Source: Treponema sp. (GTDB taxonomy: Bacteria > Spirochaetota > Spirochaetia > Treponematales > Treponemataceae). Taken from it: a stretch of DNA of 64,000 nucleotides. Each line of letters opens with the position of its first letter. The stretch's first letter is position 1. Where the stretch lies: assembly GCA_017938365.1 (NCBI GenBank), contig JAGBBT010000056.1:27122-91121 (forward strand). The letters are read 5' to 3'. The notes beneath the pieces are model-generated. The model saw only the letters and a list, made by a program, of their open reading frames with translations. It was not told the origin of the DNA and ran no database searches. This document shows positions 27,224 through 35,870 of this stretch, piece by piece. The translations under genes and the position numbers were made by a program.

Positions 27224-28645
27224 TTACTTCATTAAGTTGCGATATTTTTTTGCTAATCTCTCTGATTTTTTAGCAGCTAAACCACAATAATTAGAAGGAT
27301 GTTCGAAGAAGTTAGCAGGATCTTCAACACCAAGTTTTTCTAATTGAGTAGTAATATCCTTAAATTCTTTATCATGAGTTTTTAGAACTTCAAAGAAAGT
27401 TTTTCCAGACTTTTCAGCTTCTAATGTTATATTACGAATAATCTCATGACCATCATTATAACCAGCTTCGCCAAGAAGAATATAAGCAGGTTCGGCAAGA
27501 ACTCCACCTTTTACTTTTCCACCTGCATTCTCAAGGTTTCGTGCCATACCTTCTTTATCTGCTTGAAGTCCTTTTACAACACTGTTCATACGAGCAACAG
27601 CCATAGTAAAGCCAGATACATAATCAGAAATAAAACGCTGTGACGCAGAATTAGTTAAATCCCTCTGATGTTCAGAAATTTGGTCCATATAAAAAGTCAT
27701 AACACGAGGACACATAGCTTTCCATAATGATTTAACATGTTCTGAATTCCAAGGATTGCGTTTTTGAGGCATTGTAGAAGAACCAACTTGTGTTGAAGCA
27801 AAATATTCAAACACTTCTCCAATTTCAGAACGCTGCAAATTGCGTAAATCATCAGCGAGGTTTGCAATAATACCAAATGCAACATTCATCTCTAATAAAA
27901 GACGAAGAACATATTCTGGTTCAACAAGTTGATTTGAATATTCAGAAGGCTGTAAACCTAAAAATTCAACATACATTCTTTCTAATTCTTCTGGTTCTTT
28001 TACAATCATTGATGGTCCATTATAAGAACCAACAGGACCTGCAAGTTTACCAACTAATTGATTAGAAAGTTCTTCAATACGAAGAATTGATTTACCAAGA
28101 CGACTTACAAATTCCGCAATAGACCAACCAAATGTAATTGGTACAGCATGCTGACCATGTGTACGTCCTACTTGAGGTGTTGCACATTCTCTTTCTGCTA
28201 TATCACACAAATAATTTTCAAGCTTTTTCAATTCTGGAAGAACAACATTTTGTGTTACATCTCGCATACGACATGACAAAGCAGTATCAAGAATGTCTAC
28301 AGATGTTGCCCCTAAATGAATTAAAGGTCCTATTTCTGAATCAACTTTTGTTTTCATAACATTAACAAGAGCACGAATATTGTGCTTTGTTTTTTCTTCT
28401 TCTGTATAAACTTCTTCTGGATCAATATTAGAAGCAACATCATCTAATTTTTTTGAAATTTCATCATTCAATTTACCACGAATTTTTAGATGAGCTTTTA
28501 CAAGTGCTGCTTCACATCTTGCACAACTTCTGATACTTGCTTCTTCAGAAATATACTTAGAAAGACCAACAAATGCGTCAGCCTCCGACAATGAATATCG
28601 ATGATCGATACATGAAAGATTTTCAAAAATATTGCGTGTTTCCAT
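27224..28645 (-). CDS. purB: Adenylosuccinate lyase
   Basis: Purine enzyme cleaving SAICAR and adenylosuccinate to release fumarate. The 473-residue protein has RTHGQHAVPITFGW (catalytic His), the flexible signature loop GSSTMPQKRNPWNSE, and LIHLGATSVDILDTAL. Start at 28645 (METRNIF) fits the family; the frame is open further upstream without support. A TATACT box lies 9 bases upstream, so the leader is only a few bases long and lacks a ribosome-binding site. It stands alone, with no other pur genes nearby. Confidence 0.95.
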   Translation of the reverse strand: METRNIFENLSCIDHRYSLSEADAFVGLSKYISEEASIRSCARCEAALVKAHLKIRGKLNDEISKKLDDVASNIDPEEVYTEEEKTKHNIRALVNVMKTKVDSEIGPLIHLGATSVDILDTALSCRMRDVTQNVVLPELKKLENYLCDIAERECATPQVGRTHGQHAVPITFGWSIAEFVSRLGKSILRIEELSNQLVGKLAGPVGSYNGPSMIVKEPEELERMYVEFLGLQPSEYSNQLVEPEYVLRLLLEMNVAFGIIANLADDLRNLQRSEIGEVFEYFASTQVGSSTMPQKRNPWNSEHVKSLWKAMCPRVMTFYMDQISEHQRDLTNSASQRFISDYVSGFTMAVARMNSVVKGLQADKEGMARNLENAGGKVKGGVLAEPAYILLGEAGYNDGHEIIRNITLEAEKSGKTFFEVLKTHDKEFKDITTQLEKLGVEDPANFFEHPSNYCGLAAKKSERLAKKYRNLMK

Positions 28646-28775
28646 AGTGTATTTAGTATACATAAAATAATATTTTAGTTCTACCAAATTTAAAAAAAGT
28701 ATAGACCCAATCCTTATTTTTCTATATATTCAATTTTTGCTTAAGAAATTTAGTTTTACTAAAAAGGAGATAAAT

Positions 28776-29948
28776 ATGTTTAATAGAGCAGATTTTGTTT
28801 CAGATTATGATTGGAAACGTTTTTTAAAGTTTTCTGAAAATTTAGAAACTCCAAATATTGTGATAAATTTGCATCAAATTAAACAGAATTTTATAAAACT
28901 TCAAGACTCATTTCCGTTTGCATATATTTATTATGCAATAAAATCAAATCCTGGTGACCCTGTTTTAAAATTATTAGCAGAATTAGGATCAAATTTTGAT
29001 GTAGCATCCATTTATGAACTTGATAAAATCCTCTCTTTTAACGTTCATCCTGACAAATTATCCTACGGAAATACAATAAAAAAAGCAAAAGATATAAAAT
29101 ATTTTTATGACAAAGGCGTACGAATGTTTGCAACTGATAGCAAAGATGATTTAAAAAATATAGCTAAATATGCGCCAGGAAGCAGAATTTATGTTCGTAT
29201 GCTAGTTGAAAATTCTCAGACAGCAGATTGGCCTTTAAGCAGAAAATTTGGTTGTCATCCCGACATGGCTTATGACTTACTTGTTCAAGCAAAAAATCTT
29301 GGATTAACACCCTATGGAGTTTCATTCCATGTTGGCTCACAACAGAGAGATATTGGTGCTTGGGATGATGCAATTGCAAAAGCAAAATATTTATTCTCTT
29401 CATTAGAGGAGGAAGAAGGTATCAGACTTTCAATGATTAATATGGGAGGAGGATTTCCTGCTCACTATATACAACCAACTAATGAATTAAAAGATTATGC
29501 ATCTGAAATTACTCGATATTTACATGACGATTTTGGAGATGAACTTCCTATGATTATTCTTGAACCTGGACGTTCATTAGTTGGAGACTGCGGAATATTA
29601 ACAAGTGAAATAATTCTAATAAGCAGAAAAAATAATACAGCTTTACAAAGATGGGTTTATCAAGATGCTGGTAAATTTAATGGCTTAATCGAAACTATGG
29701 ATGAAGCAATGAAATACCCAATTGTTAGCGAAAAAGATGAAGATAACGCAAAAGAAGGCGAAGTTATCATTGCCGGTCCAACTTGTGATAGTGCAGATAT
29801 CATGTATGAAGACTTTAAATATAAACTACCACTAACATTAAAAGCTGGAGATAAACTATATTGGCTAAGTACAGGTGCATATACAAGTTCTTATGCAAGC
29901 GTAGAATTTAACGGTTTTCCTCCATTAAAAACATATTTTATGGAATAA
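28776..29948 (+). CDS. PLP-dependent ornithine/lysine-type decarboxylase (fold III)
   Basis: A 390-residue enzyme of the alanine-racemase-fold decarboxylases. The PLP lysine is in YYAIKSNPGDP, the glycine loop in MINMGGGFPA, the phosphate-binding EPGRSLVGDCG, and the interface Cys in GPTCDSADIMYE. This suite matches eukaryote-like ornithine decarboxylases more than diaminopimelate decarboxylase. It should make putrescine (or cadaverine) from ornithine (or lysine); the substrate is not settled by sequence. The start at 28776 is chosen because AAGGAG sits 6 bases upstream. It ends with a strong terminator. Confidence 0.88.
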   Translation: MFNRADFVSDYDWKRFLKFSENLETPNIVINLHQIKQNFIKLQDSFPFAYIYYAIKSNPGDPVLKLLAELGSNFDVASIYELDKILSFNVHPDKLSYGNTIKKAKDIKYFYDKGVRMFATDSKDDLKNIAKYAPGSRIYVRMLVENSQTADWPLSRKFGCHPDMAYDLLVQAKNLGLTPYGVSFHVGSQQRDIGAWDDAIAKAKYLFSSLEEEEGIRLSMINMGGGFPAHYIQPTNELKDYASEITRYLHDDFGDELPMIILEPGRSLVGDCGILTSEIILISRKNNTALQRWVYQDAGKFNGLIETMDEAMKYPIVSEKDEDNAKEGEVIIAGPTCDSADIMYEDFKYKLPLTLKAGDKLYWLSTGAYTSSYASVEFNGFPPLKTYFME

Positions 29949-29953
29949 TAAAA

Positions 29954-29993
29954 AAAAGCTTAGTTATGAACAAAATCAAAACTAAGCTTTTCT
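29954..29993 (+). terminator. Terminator after the decarboxylase gene
   Basis: AAAAGCTTAGTT (29954-29965) pairs perfectly with AACTAAGCTTTT (29980-29991). The 14-base loop is A-rich. A- and T-rich flanks allow use from either side, serving also the convergent FecR gene. Confidence 0.8.
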
Positions 29994-30006
29994 GAAATTA
30001 ATTATC

Positions 30007-30105
30007 AGGAATAACAACTTCCACTTTCAACGAACCTTTTGATTATTTCGGCAGCAGTTCCACTTCTTGAGGAATAACAATTTCCACTTTCAACGAACCT
30101 TTTGA
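30007..30105 (-). repeat. Direct repeat at the 3' end of the FecR gene, 63-bp period
   Basis: Two 36-bp copies (30007-30042 and 30070-30105) differ by one base and lie exactly 63 bp (21 codons) apart. The upstream copy (for the gene) encodes SKGSLKVEIVIP near the end of the FecR protein. The second lies after its TAA, still in frame, and encodes SKGSLKVEVVIPDN before a second stop at 29998-30000. Confidence 0.9.
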
Positions 30106-30774
30106 TATTTTATTTTCTATATCGGTTCTAATATTTTTTATACTCGAAGAATTTTTATGAGCATTATTTTTAGGAGCAATAGAACCACGCTTTTTTATCT
30201 CAGAACTTTGCCCTTTTGTAACAAAACACATTCCTGGCTGAGGTTTATCAAAAGAACTTTCTGAAGAATCTTCAACATCTTCTGAAATATTTGCTTTTAC
30301 ATTTTTGGATTTCCAAACAGCAACTTTACCTTCTGAACATGTTACCTGAGTTGATTTATACAAATTTTTTACATTTAAAACCGTACCACGAACAGACGCT
30401 GTAGCTACAGGAGAACGAACTGTAAATCCGACTCGTCTATCTTCCGTTCTTTTTACATTTGACTTTAACGAACCTGCATCTAAAAATATCTTAGTATCAT
30501 CAGATGATGATTTTGAAACTAACTGTTCAAGTGTAATTCTAGATAAAGGAGACACTGTAACTGTTGTATTTTTTATTTTAAGTATAAGTTCAGATTTAAA
30601 ACCAGTTTGAATAACAGATCCTTGTTGAAGTTTATTTCCGATTGCAAGAGGAACCCATTTTCCTAATGTTTGAACTTCTGCTTTACCCTTAACAGACAAA
30701 ACCGTAGCATCCATCGCAATTACAGAACTTAAACAAAATGCAAATACACAAACTAAAATAAAATATTTCTTCAT
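30043..30774 (-). CDS. FecR-domain periplasmic protein
   Basis: A 243-residue secreted protein: signal peptide (about residues 1-20, ending VIAMDA), then a FecR domain with the typical WVPLAIGNKLQQGSVIQTGFKSELIL and VRSPVATASVRGTVLNV. In iron systems FecR relays signals to a sigma factor; here no TonB receptor or ECF sigma factor is near. The C-terminus is Lys/Ser-rich. GGAGG is 5 bases before the ATG at 30774. It is the last of three secreted-protein genes that are divergent from a CHASE2 cyclase. The stop codon lies inside a duplicated segment. Confidence 0.87.
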   Translation of the reverse strand: MKKYFILVCVFAFCLSSVIAMDATVLSVKGKAEVQTLGKWVPLAIGNKLQQGSVIQTGFKSELILKIKNTTVTVSPLSRITLEQLVSKSSSDDTKIFLDAGSLKSNVKRTEDRRVGFTVRSPVATASVRGTVLNVKNLYKSTQVTCSEGKVAVWKSKNVKANISEDVEDSSESSFDKPQPGMCFVTKGQSSEIKKRGSIAPKNNAHKNSSSIKNIRTDIENKISKGSLKVEIVIPQEVELLPK

Positions 30775-30790
30775 ATGTTCCTCCAAAAAA

Positions 30791-31918
30791 TTAGAATGTT
30801 ATTAAAACGTCTATCCTAACAGAAGTTTTATCATTATCAGAAACATCTTTATCAAAATATTGAGTAATAGATGCTCCTAAATAAACATCACTTTTTATTT
30901 GCCACCCAAATTCTGCATCATATTGAATCCCCGAATATTCAATTTCTTCTTGTGCATCAAAAATAACATCTCCATTTGCTTGAAGAACTAAACTTTTATA
31001 AGGATTAACAGAAATTCCCATTCCTGTTTTTATAAGACCAGAGTATTCTGGTTCTTCCATAGAATTTACAGCAGTAAAACTTGTAAAACCTTGAAATGCA
31101 TCAAAAGGACCTTGATCTCCAGAGGCGTAAGTTCCATTTAAGATAAGTTCTGAATTAAGAGAATCTAAACCTAAAGAAATTTTTATCTTTGTCAAATTCC
31201 CCATTTTATAATCTTCTTCATCAAAACTTACAAAACTTAAATAACTTGATAAATCATAGTATATAAAACTAGAAATGCTACCATTCGAAGACAAACCTAC
31301 ATACATACGATTATAAGAAGTATCTTCTAATTTTACAGTTCCTAAAAATTGGGCAGAAATCACTTGTCCACCCAAAATATTTAGAGCAGAAATACTTGCT
31401 CCTCCTACAATATATTTTGCTGCTGTATCATAGAAAGCCTCTTCATCAACTTCAGCTTCATCATCAATAATAGACACAAATTGATTATTCAACAAACCTG
31501 TATAACATCCAAATAATGAAGTTGAAACAGCAGAACCTTCATACCCAAAAGAAATTCCATCTCCAACTTGATTATAAATCAGCCCCGAAAAATCAGAACT
31601 ATCAAAGCGCCCAATAGAAAGATTTAGAACATCATTTCCAAAAACAAATTTCATCGAATCCAAATTTACAGAATTAACAGTAAGTTCTGCATCGCAATCT
31701 TTCTTGAACATATAAGTTCCCTGAGTGCTAAAATAACTCGTTCCATCCTGATTAAAAGGAACTCTAAACCATAAAGATCCTAAATTTTGCTGATGAAGTT
31801 TTAAATCGCTAGATTTCCCTGAAAATTCAGTATTGTTATACACACTTCCACCAAATTCAACTGCACTCACATAAAAAGCTGATATTATTAAAATAATTGA
31901 TAATACATATTTTTTCAT
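30791..31918 (-). CDS. Secreted porin-like beta-barrel protein
   Basis: A 375-residue protein with a signal peptide (MKKYVLSIILIISAFYVSA) and a long run of amphipathic strands with regular Gly, Tyr and Phe, ending in TSVRIDVLITF, whose terminal Phe is typical of barrel assembly signals. The middle has an acidic loop (DDEAEVDEEAF). No named family recognised. It lies between a small secreted protein (3 bases upstream) and the FecR gene (about 17 bases downstream), in one operon. Confidence 0.75.
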   Translation of the reverse strand: MKKYVLSIILIISAFYVSAVEFGGSVYNNTEFSGKSSDLKLHQQNLGSLWFRVPFNQDGTSYFSTQGTYMFKKDCDAELTVNSVNLDSMKFVFGNDVLNLSIGRFDSSDFSGLIYNQVGDGISFGYEGSAVSTSLFGCYTGLLNNQFVSIIDDEAEVDEEAFYDTAAKYIVGGASISALNILGGQVISAQFLGTVKLEDTSYNRMYVGLSSNGSISSFIYYDLSSYLSFVSFDEEDYKMGNLTKIKISLGLDSLNSELILNGTYASGDQGPFDAFQGFTSFTAVNSMEEPEYSGLIKTGMGISVNPYKSLVLQANGDVIFDAQEEIEYSGIQYDAEFGWQIKSDVYLGASITQYFDKDVSDNDKTSVRIDVLITF

Positions 31919-31921
31919 TCT

Positions 31922-32371
31922 TTACTCTCCATCATTCTCATATACAACACTACTGAAAATTGCTAATACATCTCTTCCAGAAACAAGCATAGATGGATCA
32001 GCTTCTTCAGGTAAAATTCCTAAGGCTTTTAATTCCTTAAAAGCATATCGAGAATTCTTAAAAATTGAATAAAATAATCCACCTTTCATGTTTCCAACTT
32101 TCGCAACAATTAAGGATAAATCACCTAGCAAAACTTTATCATCAACATTTACTTTTCGTAAAATATATTCAGATTTATTAAAATTTTCGATTGCAATATT
32201 ATAATCAGCATTTTCGTCAATTTGATTAGAATAAACACCAACTAAATACGCAACTTGCCCAAAAGATGCACATTCAGAATCAATTAATTCTGCAAGTTTT
32301 TCAGAACTTTGAGCATTTACACATATGCAAAGAAAGAAAAATAGTACAGCTACAAAACCAGTTTTTTTCAT
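31922..32371 (-). CDS. Small secreted protein of unknown function
   Basis: A 149-residue protein with a signal peptide (MKKTGFVAVLFFFLCICVNAQ). The mature part is helical and charged with no motif I know (segment GYSNQI-like and LGILPEEADPSMLVSGRDVLAIFSSV). GGAGAG lies about 10 bases before the ATG. It is the first gene of the operon with the barrel and FecR genes, and is divergent from the cyclase gene 83 bases away. Confidence 0.7.
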   Translation of the reverse strand: MKKTGFVAVLFFFLCICVNAQSSEKLAELIDSECASFGQVAYLVGVYSNQIDENADYNIAIENFNKSEYILRKVNVDDKVLLGDLSLIVAKVGNMKGGLFYSIFKNSRYAFKELKALGILPEEADPSMLVSGRDVLAIFSSVVYENDGE

Positions 32372-32436
32372 CTTACATGACTCTCCTCATTAAAATACTA
32401 AATTTTAAGTTAAATTTACATTTAAAGTATAACATG

Positions 32437-32445
32437 TGTTATAAT
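32437..32445 (+). promoter_or_regulatory. Extended -10 promoter of the CHASE2 cyclase gene
   Basis: TGTTATAAT at 32437-32445 is an extended -10 box, 9 bases before the ATG at 32455. The nearest -35-like box, TTTACA (32415-32420), has a long 19-base spacer. The resulting leader would be only 2-4 bases. Confidence 0.5.
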
Positions 32446-32454
32446 ACTTGTCAT

Positions 32455-35286
32455 ATGAAAAAGAAGCCATCAAAGAAAGTCTTTAGCAAAATTTCAGACA
32501 TAGTATCTGTTATCGTAATAATTTCGCTATTCAGTTTACTTTACGCATTAGGATTATTTCAAAGATTTGATTATAGTTTATACGATTTACTTTTAGGATT
32601 AAAACAGGATTCTAAAGTTCGTAATGAAATTTTATTTGTAGAAATTGACAATAAATCATTAGAATCTTTAGGTCCATGGCCTTGGAACCGAGACATTCTC
32701 GCCAATTCTTTATTACGAATGAAAGAATTAGGAGCCGAAACTGCCGTATTCGATATTGAATATTTGTCACCTTCAAACCTATCTGTAAATCCAAAAGTGA
32801 CTGATGACATTACAAACGCTATCGATATACAAAAGAAAGATATTTCAGACATAGTATTTGAATTAGCCGCAGCCGCAGAATCTAATATGTATACAAGCTC
32901 AGAATTTGCAAATCTTACAAACGAGGCTGTTCAAGATTATATATATCCTGGTCTAGATTCTTTAAGACAAACAATAACAGAATCTGCCTATATTGATAAT
33001 GATGATTTCTTTTCAAAAACAATACAATTTTTTGGAAATACTTGGTTAACAATCAATGTAATGGATTTAGAGATAAAATATGAAAATGCTTTTATAGACT
33101 ACACAAAAAAAAGATGTCTATTCACTAACATTGAAGACATAAACTTATATACAAAAAGAGGAAACTTATATTACCTTGTGGATCAAGGTGGACAAAACAA
33201 ACTTGGATTCTCTCCTGCACGAGAACAATTTATGAAATGTGCAAAAGGTGCAGGATTTACAAATGTAGTTTTAGATAAAGATGGTACACGACGAAGAGTT
33301 GAATTATTAAGCGATCAAAATTCTTATTTTGCTGCACAACTTGTTTTTGCACCTATATTGAAAAAAATAAATCCTGAGAAAATTATTAGAACAAAGCACT
33401 ATTTAAAATTAATAAATGCAACAGATATTGATACAGGTAAAAAAAATAATATAAAAATTCCGTTAGATTCTAATGGACGCATGTTAATTAATTGGTTGAA
33501 TAAGGAATTTATAGACTCTTTTAGACACGAAAGTGTTGTTATGCTCTATCAATTAGATGAAATCGAAAATAAAATAAATTATTATCTAGAAACATTAAAT
33601 GGCTTTAACCTATGGGATAAAAATGGAAATCCATTATCGTACAAAGCTGAAGTCTCTACCTTATGCAATGATTATAAAAATATAACAACCTATAAAAAAT
33701 ATTTACTCAGCAAATGTAAAGGTTACGATATAAACAATAATCCGATAGAAGGTGGAATAGAAGATTCCGAATACGAATACTATTTTAATGCAAGACAAAC
33801 ATTTTTTGATAATGTAAGTAGTTTTATTGATGGCTCATATTTCGATGAAATTATATATCGCCTTGATGAAATGAAATTATCAATGGATGCAATCAATTAT
33901 GAAGAAACAAAAAACGGAATTCTTCAATTGTACGAAAATCTAAAACACGAAGATGAACTATACAGAAGCACATTTAATCAAAGAAAAGCTGCTTATAAAA
34001 ACTCCTTCTGTATTATAGGAAATACAGCAAGTTCAACAACAGACTTAGGTTCAACTCCTTTTAACAGAGCCTATCCAAATGTAGGAACACATGCAAATGT
34101 CTACAATACAATAATAAATAATGATTTTATTACTCCCATTGATGGAATTTATGGAATCATATTTGCAGTAATATTGTCTTTTTCTTTTATTATCCTATTA
34201 AAAAATAAAAAACTTTGGATACAAAACACTCTCGGTAGTTTTGCTGTAATTATTTCAGTAGCAACTCCAGTTTTATTAATGATTTTCTTTGGAATTTATG
34301 TTCCAACAGTATGTTTAGTATTAATTACATTTACATCATTTTTGGCTTCGGTAATTATTCATTTTAGATCAAGTGAAAAAGACAAAAGTGTTCTTAGAAA
34401 TGCATTCTCTACTTATCTAAACCCCGTTGTAGTAGAACAAATTGTAAAAGACCCTTCAATCCTCAAACTTGGAGGAGAAGAAAAAAGAATTACTGCATTA
34501 TTTTCAGACATAAAGAATTTTTCTTCGTTCTCAGAATTAGTTACACCTTCAAAACTTGTAAGTATACTAAACGATTATTTAGGAAGTATGAGTGATTGTA
34601 TTTTAAAAGAAGGTGGAACTTTAGATAAATATATTGGAGACTCGATAGTATCATTCTTTGGAGCACCTTTGGATTTAAAAAATACAGCCTTAAGTGCATG
34701 TACAGCTGCCATCAGAATGAAACAAGTCGAAGAAGTTTTTAACAAAAAGAATGAAGAATTAGGAACTGTGGACCATAAACTTTATACAAGAATCGGAATA
34801 AACACAGGAAACATGGTTGTCGGTAACATGGGAACAAAAGGAAAAATGAATTACACAATAATGGGAGATGCTGTAAACCTTGCAAGTCGTCTCGAAGGTG
34901 TAAATAAAGTTTATAAATCATGGATATTATGTAGCGATACAACATGGAACGAAATAAACTACGGAGAATATAGAGATAGCATAATTGCTAGAAAATTAGA
35001 CAAAGTCAGAGTTGTGGGACGAGATGAACCAGTTCAACTTTATAATATTCTCGGATTTGCAAATGAACTTTCTGAAATTCAATTTGAAGCCACAGAATTA
35101 TATAAACAAGCAATGGATAAATATATAGAAAAAGATTTTGCAACTGCAGGAAAACTCTTTATCAAAGCAAACAATTTGATTCCAGAAGATGAAACACCTT
35201 TGATTTTTGCTCAACGTTGTAAAGACTACATTCAAAATGGATTACCAAAAAATTGGGACGGAATAATGAATCTCACAACAAAATAA
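32455..35286 (+). CDS. CHASE2-domain class III adenylate/guanylate cyclase
   Basis: A 943-residue membrane receptor that should make cAMP (or cGMP). A first membrane helix (about residues 12-34) is followed by a large CHASE2 sensor domain (FVEIDNKSLESLGPWPWNRD is its signature), three closely spaced helices (about 562-638), and a cyclase domain (about 672-860). Metal-binding Asp residues are in LFSDIKNFSSF and the YIGDSIVSFFGAP segment, and the transition-state Asn/Arg pair in GDAVNLASRLE. A helical tail of about 60 residues follows. ATG at 32455 is chosen; the frame is open further upstream but that part is unlike a protein. It faces the FecR operon. Confidence 0.92.
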   Translation: MKKKPSKKVFSKISDIVSVIVIISLFSLLYALGLFQRFDYSLYDLLLGLKQDSKVRNEILFVEIDNKSLESLGPWPWNRDILANSLLRMKELGAETAVFDIEYLSPSNLSVNPKVTDDITNAIDIQKKDISDIVFELAAAAESNMYTSSEFANLTNEAVQDYIYPGLDSLRQTITESAYIDNDDFFSKTIQFFGNTWLTINVMDLEIKYENAFIDYTKKRCLFTNIEDINLYTKRGNLYYLVDQGGQNKLGFSPAREQFMKCAKGAGFTNVVLDKDGTRRRVELLSDQNSYFAAQLVFAPILKKINPEKIIRTKHYLKLINATDIDTGKKNNIKIPLDSNGRMLINWLNKEFIDSFRHESVVMLYQLDEIENKINYYLETLNGFNLWDKNGNPLSYKAEVSTLCNDYKNITTYKKYLLSKCKGYDINNNPIEGGIEDSEYEYYFNARQTFFDNVSSFIDGSYFDEIIYRLDEMKLSMDAINYEETKNGILQLYENLKHEDELYRSTFNQRKAAYKNSFCIIGNTASSTTDLGSTPFNRAYPNVGTHANVYNTIINNDFITPIDGIYGIIFAVILSFSFIILLKNKKLWIQNTLGSFAVIISVATPVLLMIFFGIYVPTVCLVLITFTSFLASVIIHFRSSEKDKSVLRNAFSTYLNPVVVEQIVKDPSILKLGGEEKRITALFSDIKNFSSFSELVTPSKLVSILNDYLGSMSDCILKEGGTLDKYIGDSIVSFFGAPLDLKNTALSACTAAIRMKQVEEVFNKKNEELGTVDHKLYTRIGINTGNMVVGNMGTKGKMNYTIMGDAVNLASRLEGVNKVYKSWILCSDTTWNEINYGEYRDSIIARKLDKVRVVGRDEPVQLYNILGFANELSEIQFEATELYKQAMDKYIEKDFATAGKLFIKANNLIPEDETPLIFAQRCKDYIQNGLPKNWDGIMNLTTK

Positions 35287-35291
35287 AAAGA

Positions 35292-35398
35292 GGAGGACAG
35301 TCCCTCGACCCTGTAAAATTTTCTGTGTAAATGGCTGACAGAATATGATACTCTTAAGGAGGAGTACGATGTTGACCAAGAAAAAAAACAGAAAATGA
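35292..35398 (+). mobile_element. Possible remnant of an insertion-sequence end (IS256-like)
   Basis: The stretch has a CCTGTAAAATTTTCTGTGTAA motif at about 35309-35329 that resembles IS256-family termini as I remember them. It is followed by a strong AAGGAGG site and an ATG at 35369 whose frame (MLTKKKNRK) stops after nine codons. No matching inverted end or transposase body is found downstream. It looks like one end of an element with its gene lost. Confidence 0.35.
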
Positions 35399-35441
35399 AT
35401 TTCAACTGTAAACCCAGGAGGTTTACCTCCTTCAATTTTCA

Positions 35442-35450
35442 GGGGGGGGG
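35442..35450 (+). repeat. G9 homopolymer tract
   Basis: Nine consecutive G residues in a very AT-rich sequence, within the decayed region. A perfect short palindrome AGGAGGT-TT-ACCTCCT lies just upstream (35416-35431). Confidence 0.95.
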
Positions 35451-35479
35451 AAACAATCAATAGGTACAAAAGCTGTTGA

Positions 35480-35647
35480 TTAAAAAATAGGGTGTTTTCT
35501 GACTGTACTAAAGTTGACTTTTTCAACATTCTTGCTATTACCAGCTTTATCGGTACTTTGCGCACTTATTCCAAAGATTGTTATTTCCCAGTCTTTCAGT
35601 TGTTCACTTATCAAACTTAATATTGCAGAAAATTCTCCACTATCCAT
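35480..35647 (-). pseudogene. Fragment of a surface-type Ig-like domain protein
   Basis: A 55-codon frame with the phrase ITIFGISAQSTDKAGNSKN. The T-D-x-A-G-N motif is typical of strands in bacterial Ig-like or fibronectin-like adhesin domains. The frame has no ribosome-binding site, and flanks are unrelated fragments. It is best seen as a relic of a larger gene. Confidence 0.35.
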
Positions 35648-35770
35648 ATTTTTATTGCTTTAGACGGACAAGATAAATTTAATGAAGAGTCAAAATGCAT
35701 GATTGAAAATGCAAAAGTAATTCAGCTTGGAAAAGGAAAAGAAGCTTTATTCTCCGAGAAAAAAGAGTAG
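35645..35770 (+). pseudogene. C-terminal gene fragment, unidentified
   Basis: An open stretch on the plus strand reads IALDGQDKFNEESKCMIENAKVIQLGK-like sequence, ending at TAG 35768-35770. It has a protein-like composition but no start or promoter. The family was not recognised. Confidence 0.3.
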
Positions 35771-35779
35771 TTACCTGTG

Positions 35780-35818
35780 GTAAATAATCTATTTGCCTTG
35801 AGTTAATAGACTATTTAC
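35780..35818. terminator. Long hairpin in the decayed region
   Basis: GTAAATAATCTATT (35780-35793) pairs with AATAGACTATTTAC (35805-35818) apart from one G-T pair; loop of 11 bases. No T-run follows on either side. It may be a terminator for ybaK transcripts or part of a lost mobile element. Confidence 0.4.
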
Positions 35819-35870
35819 TACGAAGTGATTATAAACATGTCTTGCACTAAACTGCCTCTCTCCCGACTTT

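Noticed and set aside
32266..32454. N-terminal extension of the cyclase reading frame
   Set aside because: It overlaps the divergent secreted-protein gene and its promoter, has unlikely composition, and a well-placed -10 box directly precedes the ATG at 32455.
35242..35565. A 107-codon minus-strand frame in the decayed region
   Set aside because: It spans the IS-like end and G9 tract, is Leu/Phe-rich by base composition only, and has no start signals.
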